Part shown: piece by piece, positions 63,518 through 64,000 of the stretch
Layout: every line of letters starts with the position of its first letter
Numbering within the stretch: the first letter of the stretch is position 1
DNA from: Rhodococcus sp. ARC_M6
Lineage (GTDB): Bacteria > Actinomycetota > Actinomycetes > Mycobacteriales > Mycobacteriaceae
NCBI RefSeq assembly: GCF_022810305.1
Contig: NZ_JALGQH010000019.1
Location: 1-64,000 of the forward strand
Length of the DNA: 64,000 nt
Reading direction: 5' to 3'
Translations under genes and position numbers: made by a program
The notes under the pieces: generated by a model
Told to the model about the DNA's origin: nothing
The model's input: only the letters and a program-made list of their open reading frames with translations
The model's database searches: none

Positions 63518-64000
63518 ATGACCGAGCCCGACGCTGTCCCGTCCGAGAATTCCCATCGCTCCGACGGGGGCAGTGCTGAGAAGCCTCAGAAGCCTCGCGG
63601 CCGGCGAATCCTGAGCGGGATTGCGATCGGGGTTCCCGTGACGGTTGTAGTGCTAGTAGCAGGCCTGTTTGCCGCTACTGCAGTGCTCGACATTCCGTCT
63701 CCGCCGACGCTGGCGAGGCTGCTGACCGATGCACCGTCGGGGCAAGGGCTGCTCTACCCGGCCCGGCCCGTGGCGGCTTCACCCGATCCGCGGCCGTTCC
63801 CGGTCGTGGCTGCTCCTCTACCGGATACCGTGCCGTGGAAGGGCACGCAGATCTCGGTTACCGATTTTCTCGAGACCACCAATACAAATGCCTTCCTGGT
63901 TCTCCGTGACGGCGTGTTGACGCACGAGTGGTATCGCGACGGCATCGAGCCGACTACACAGATGGCGTCGTGGTCGATGGCGAAATCCGTTGTGTCCCTT
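63518..64000 (+). CDS. Serine hydrolase (beta-lactamase class C / NylB-like), N-terminal part
   Basis: 161 codons from ATG 63518 to the window edge. There is one N-terminal membrane helix or uncleaved signal (about residues 32-55), then the start of a serine-hydrolase domain: TNTNAFLVLRDGVLTHEWYR and the SxxK motif SMAK in ASWSMAKSVVSL. The pattern is like 6-aminohexanoate-dimer hydrolases and DD-peptidase-like esterases. In many mycolata rsmG and parAB follow khpB here, so this gene is an insertion in that order. Confidence 0.82.
   Translation, partial: MTEPDAVPSENSHRSDGGSAEKPQKPRGRRILSGIAIGVPVTVVVLVAGLFAATAVLDIPSPPTLARLLTDAPSGQGLLYPARPVAASPDPRPFPVVAAPLPDTVPWKGTQISVTDFLETTNTNAFLVLRDGVLTHEWYRDGIEPTTQMASWSMAKSVVSL

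Overview
The window is 64 kb of high-GC actinobacterial chromosome spanning the replication origin. Gene order and content match the mycolic-acid-containing Actinobacteria, and a Rhodococcus is the most likely host. The supporting marks are: dnaA-dnaN-recF-DUF721-gyrB-gyrA-DUF3566-tRNA(Ile)-tRNA(Ala), the cwsA/ppiA/PH-domain/crgA/DUF881/trpG group, the pknB-pknA-pbpA-rodA-pstP-fhaB-fhaA operon with tRNA(Leu) beside it, rpmH-rnpA-yidD-yidC-khpB on the other side of dnaA, a secreted cutinase and a DUF732-type lipoprotein. The genus is inferred; no sequence search was run.

Layout. 1-9.3 kb: four tandem paralogous family-5 peptide-binding lipoproteins on the minus strand, the last one upstream of an ABC permease cut by the window edge. 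A Na+/H+ antiporter and a UBP zinc-finger gene sit inside the array. 9.4-17.9 kb: accessory genes, including an SDR, an OB-fold-like secreted protein, two paralogous secreted proteins with Gly/Ser tails, a lipoprotein, a cutinase, and a LuxR regulator divergent from a flavin monooxygenase-alcohol dehydrogenase pair. 17.9-24 kb: gltD and gltB (glutamate synthase). 24.5-27.4 kb: a phytoene-desaturase-like oxidoreductase, a vapBC toxin-antitoxin pair, a frameshifted gene and tRNA-Leu. 27.7-37.4 kb: the FHA/phosphatase/RodA/PBP/Ser-Thr kinase operon controlling wall growth and division. 37.5-41.8 kb: trpG, DUF881, crgA, PH-domain protein, rhomboid protease, cyclophilin, cwsA. 41.9-45 kb: two alpha/beta hydrolases. 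45.1-51.5 kb: tRNA-Ala, a 36-residue small protein, tRNA-Ile, DUF3566 protein, gyrA, gyrB. 51.7-54.7 kb: three lipid or xenobiotic-type enzymes that separate gyrB from the recF group. 54.8-60 kb: DUF721, recF, dnaN, oriC, dnaA. 60.7-63.4 kb: rpmH, rnpA, yidD, yidC, khpB, then a parS-like centromere site and the start of a serine hydrolase gene.

How it fits together. Replication starts near 58 kb and forks leave in both directions. dnaA, dnaN, recF, gyrB, gyrA and gltBD run with the leftward fork and the rpmH group with the rightward fork. The kinase operon runs against the leftward fork. The left end looks like a peptide-scavenging system in which several binding proteins, each a separate transcription unit with a CRP/GlxR-like site at a fixed distance from its start, could feed one permease.

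Less expected observations: the four identically spaced CRP-like sites, a three-box DnaA cluster 18 kb from oriC in the 5' region of the PH-domain gene, a probably leaderless vapBC under a perfect 16-bp palindrome and flanked by near-identical 18-bp repeats, a dense CTCGAG cluster inside oriC, a long hairpin between gyrB and gyrA, and a probable one-base frameshift in an unknown gene beside tRNA-Leu.
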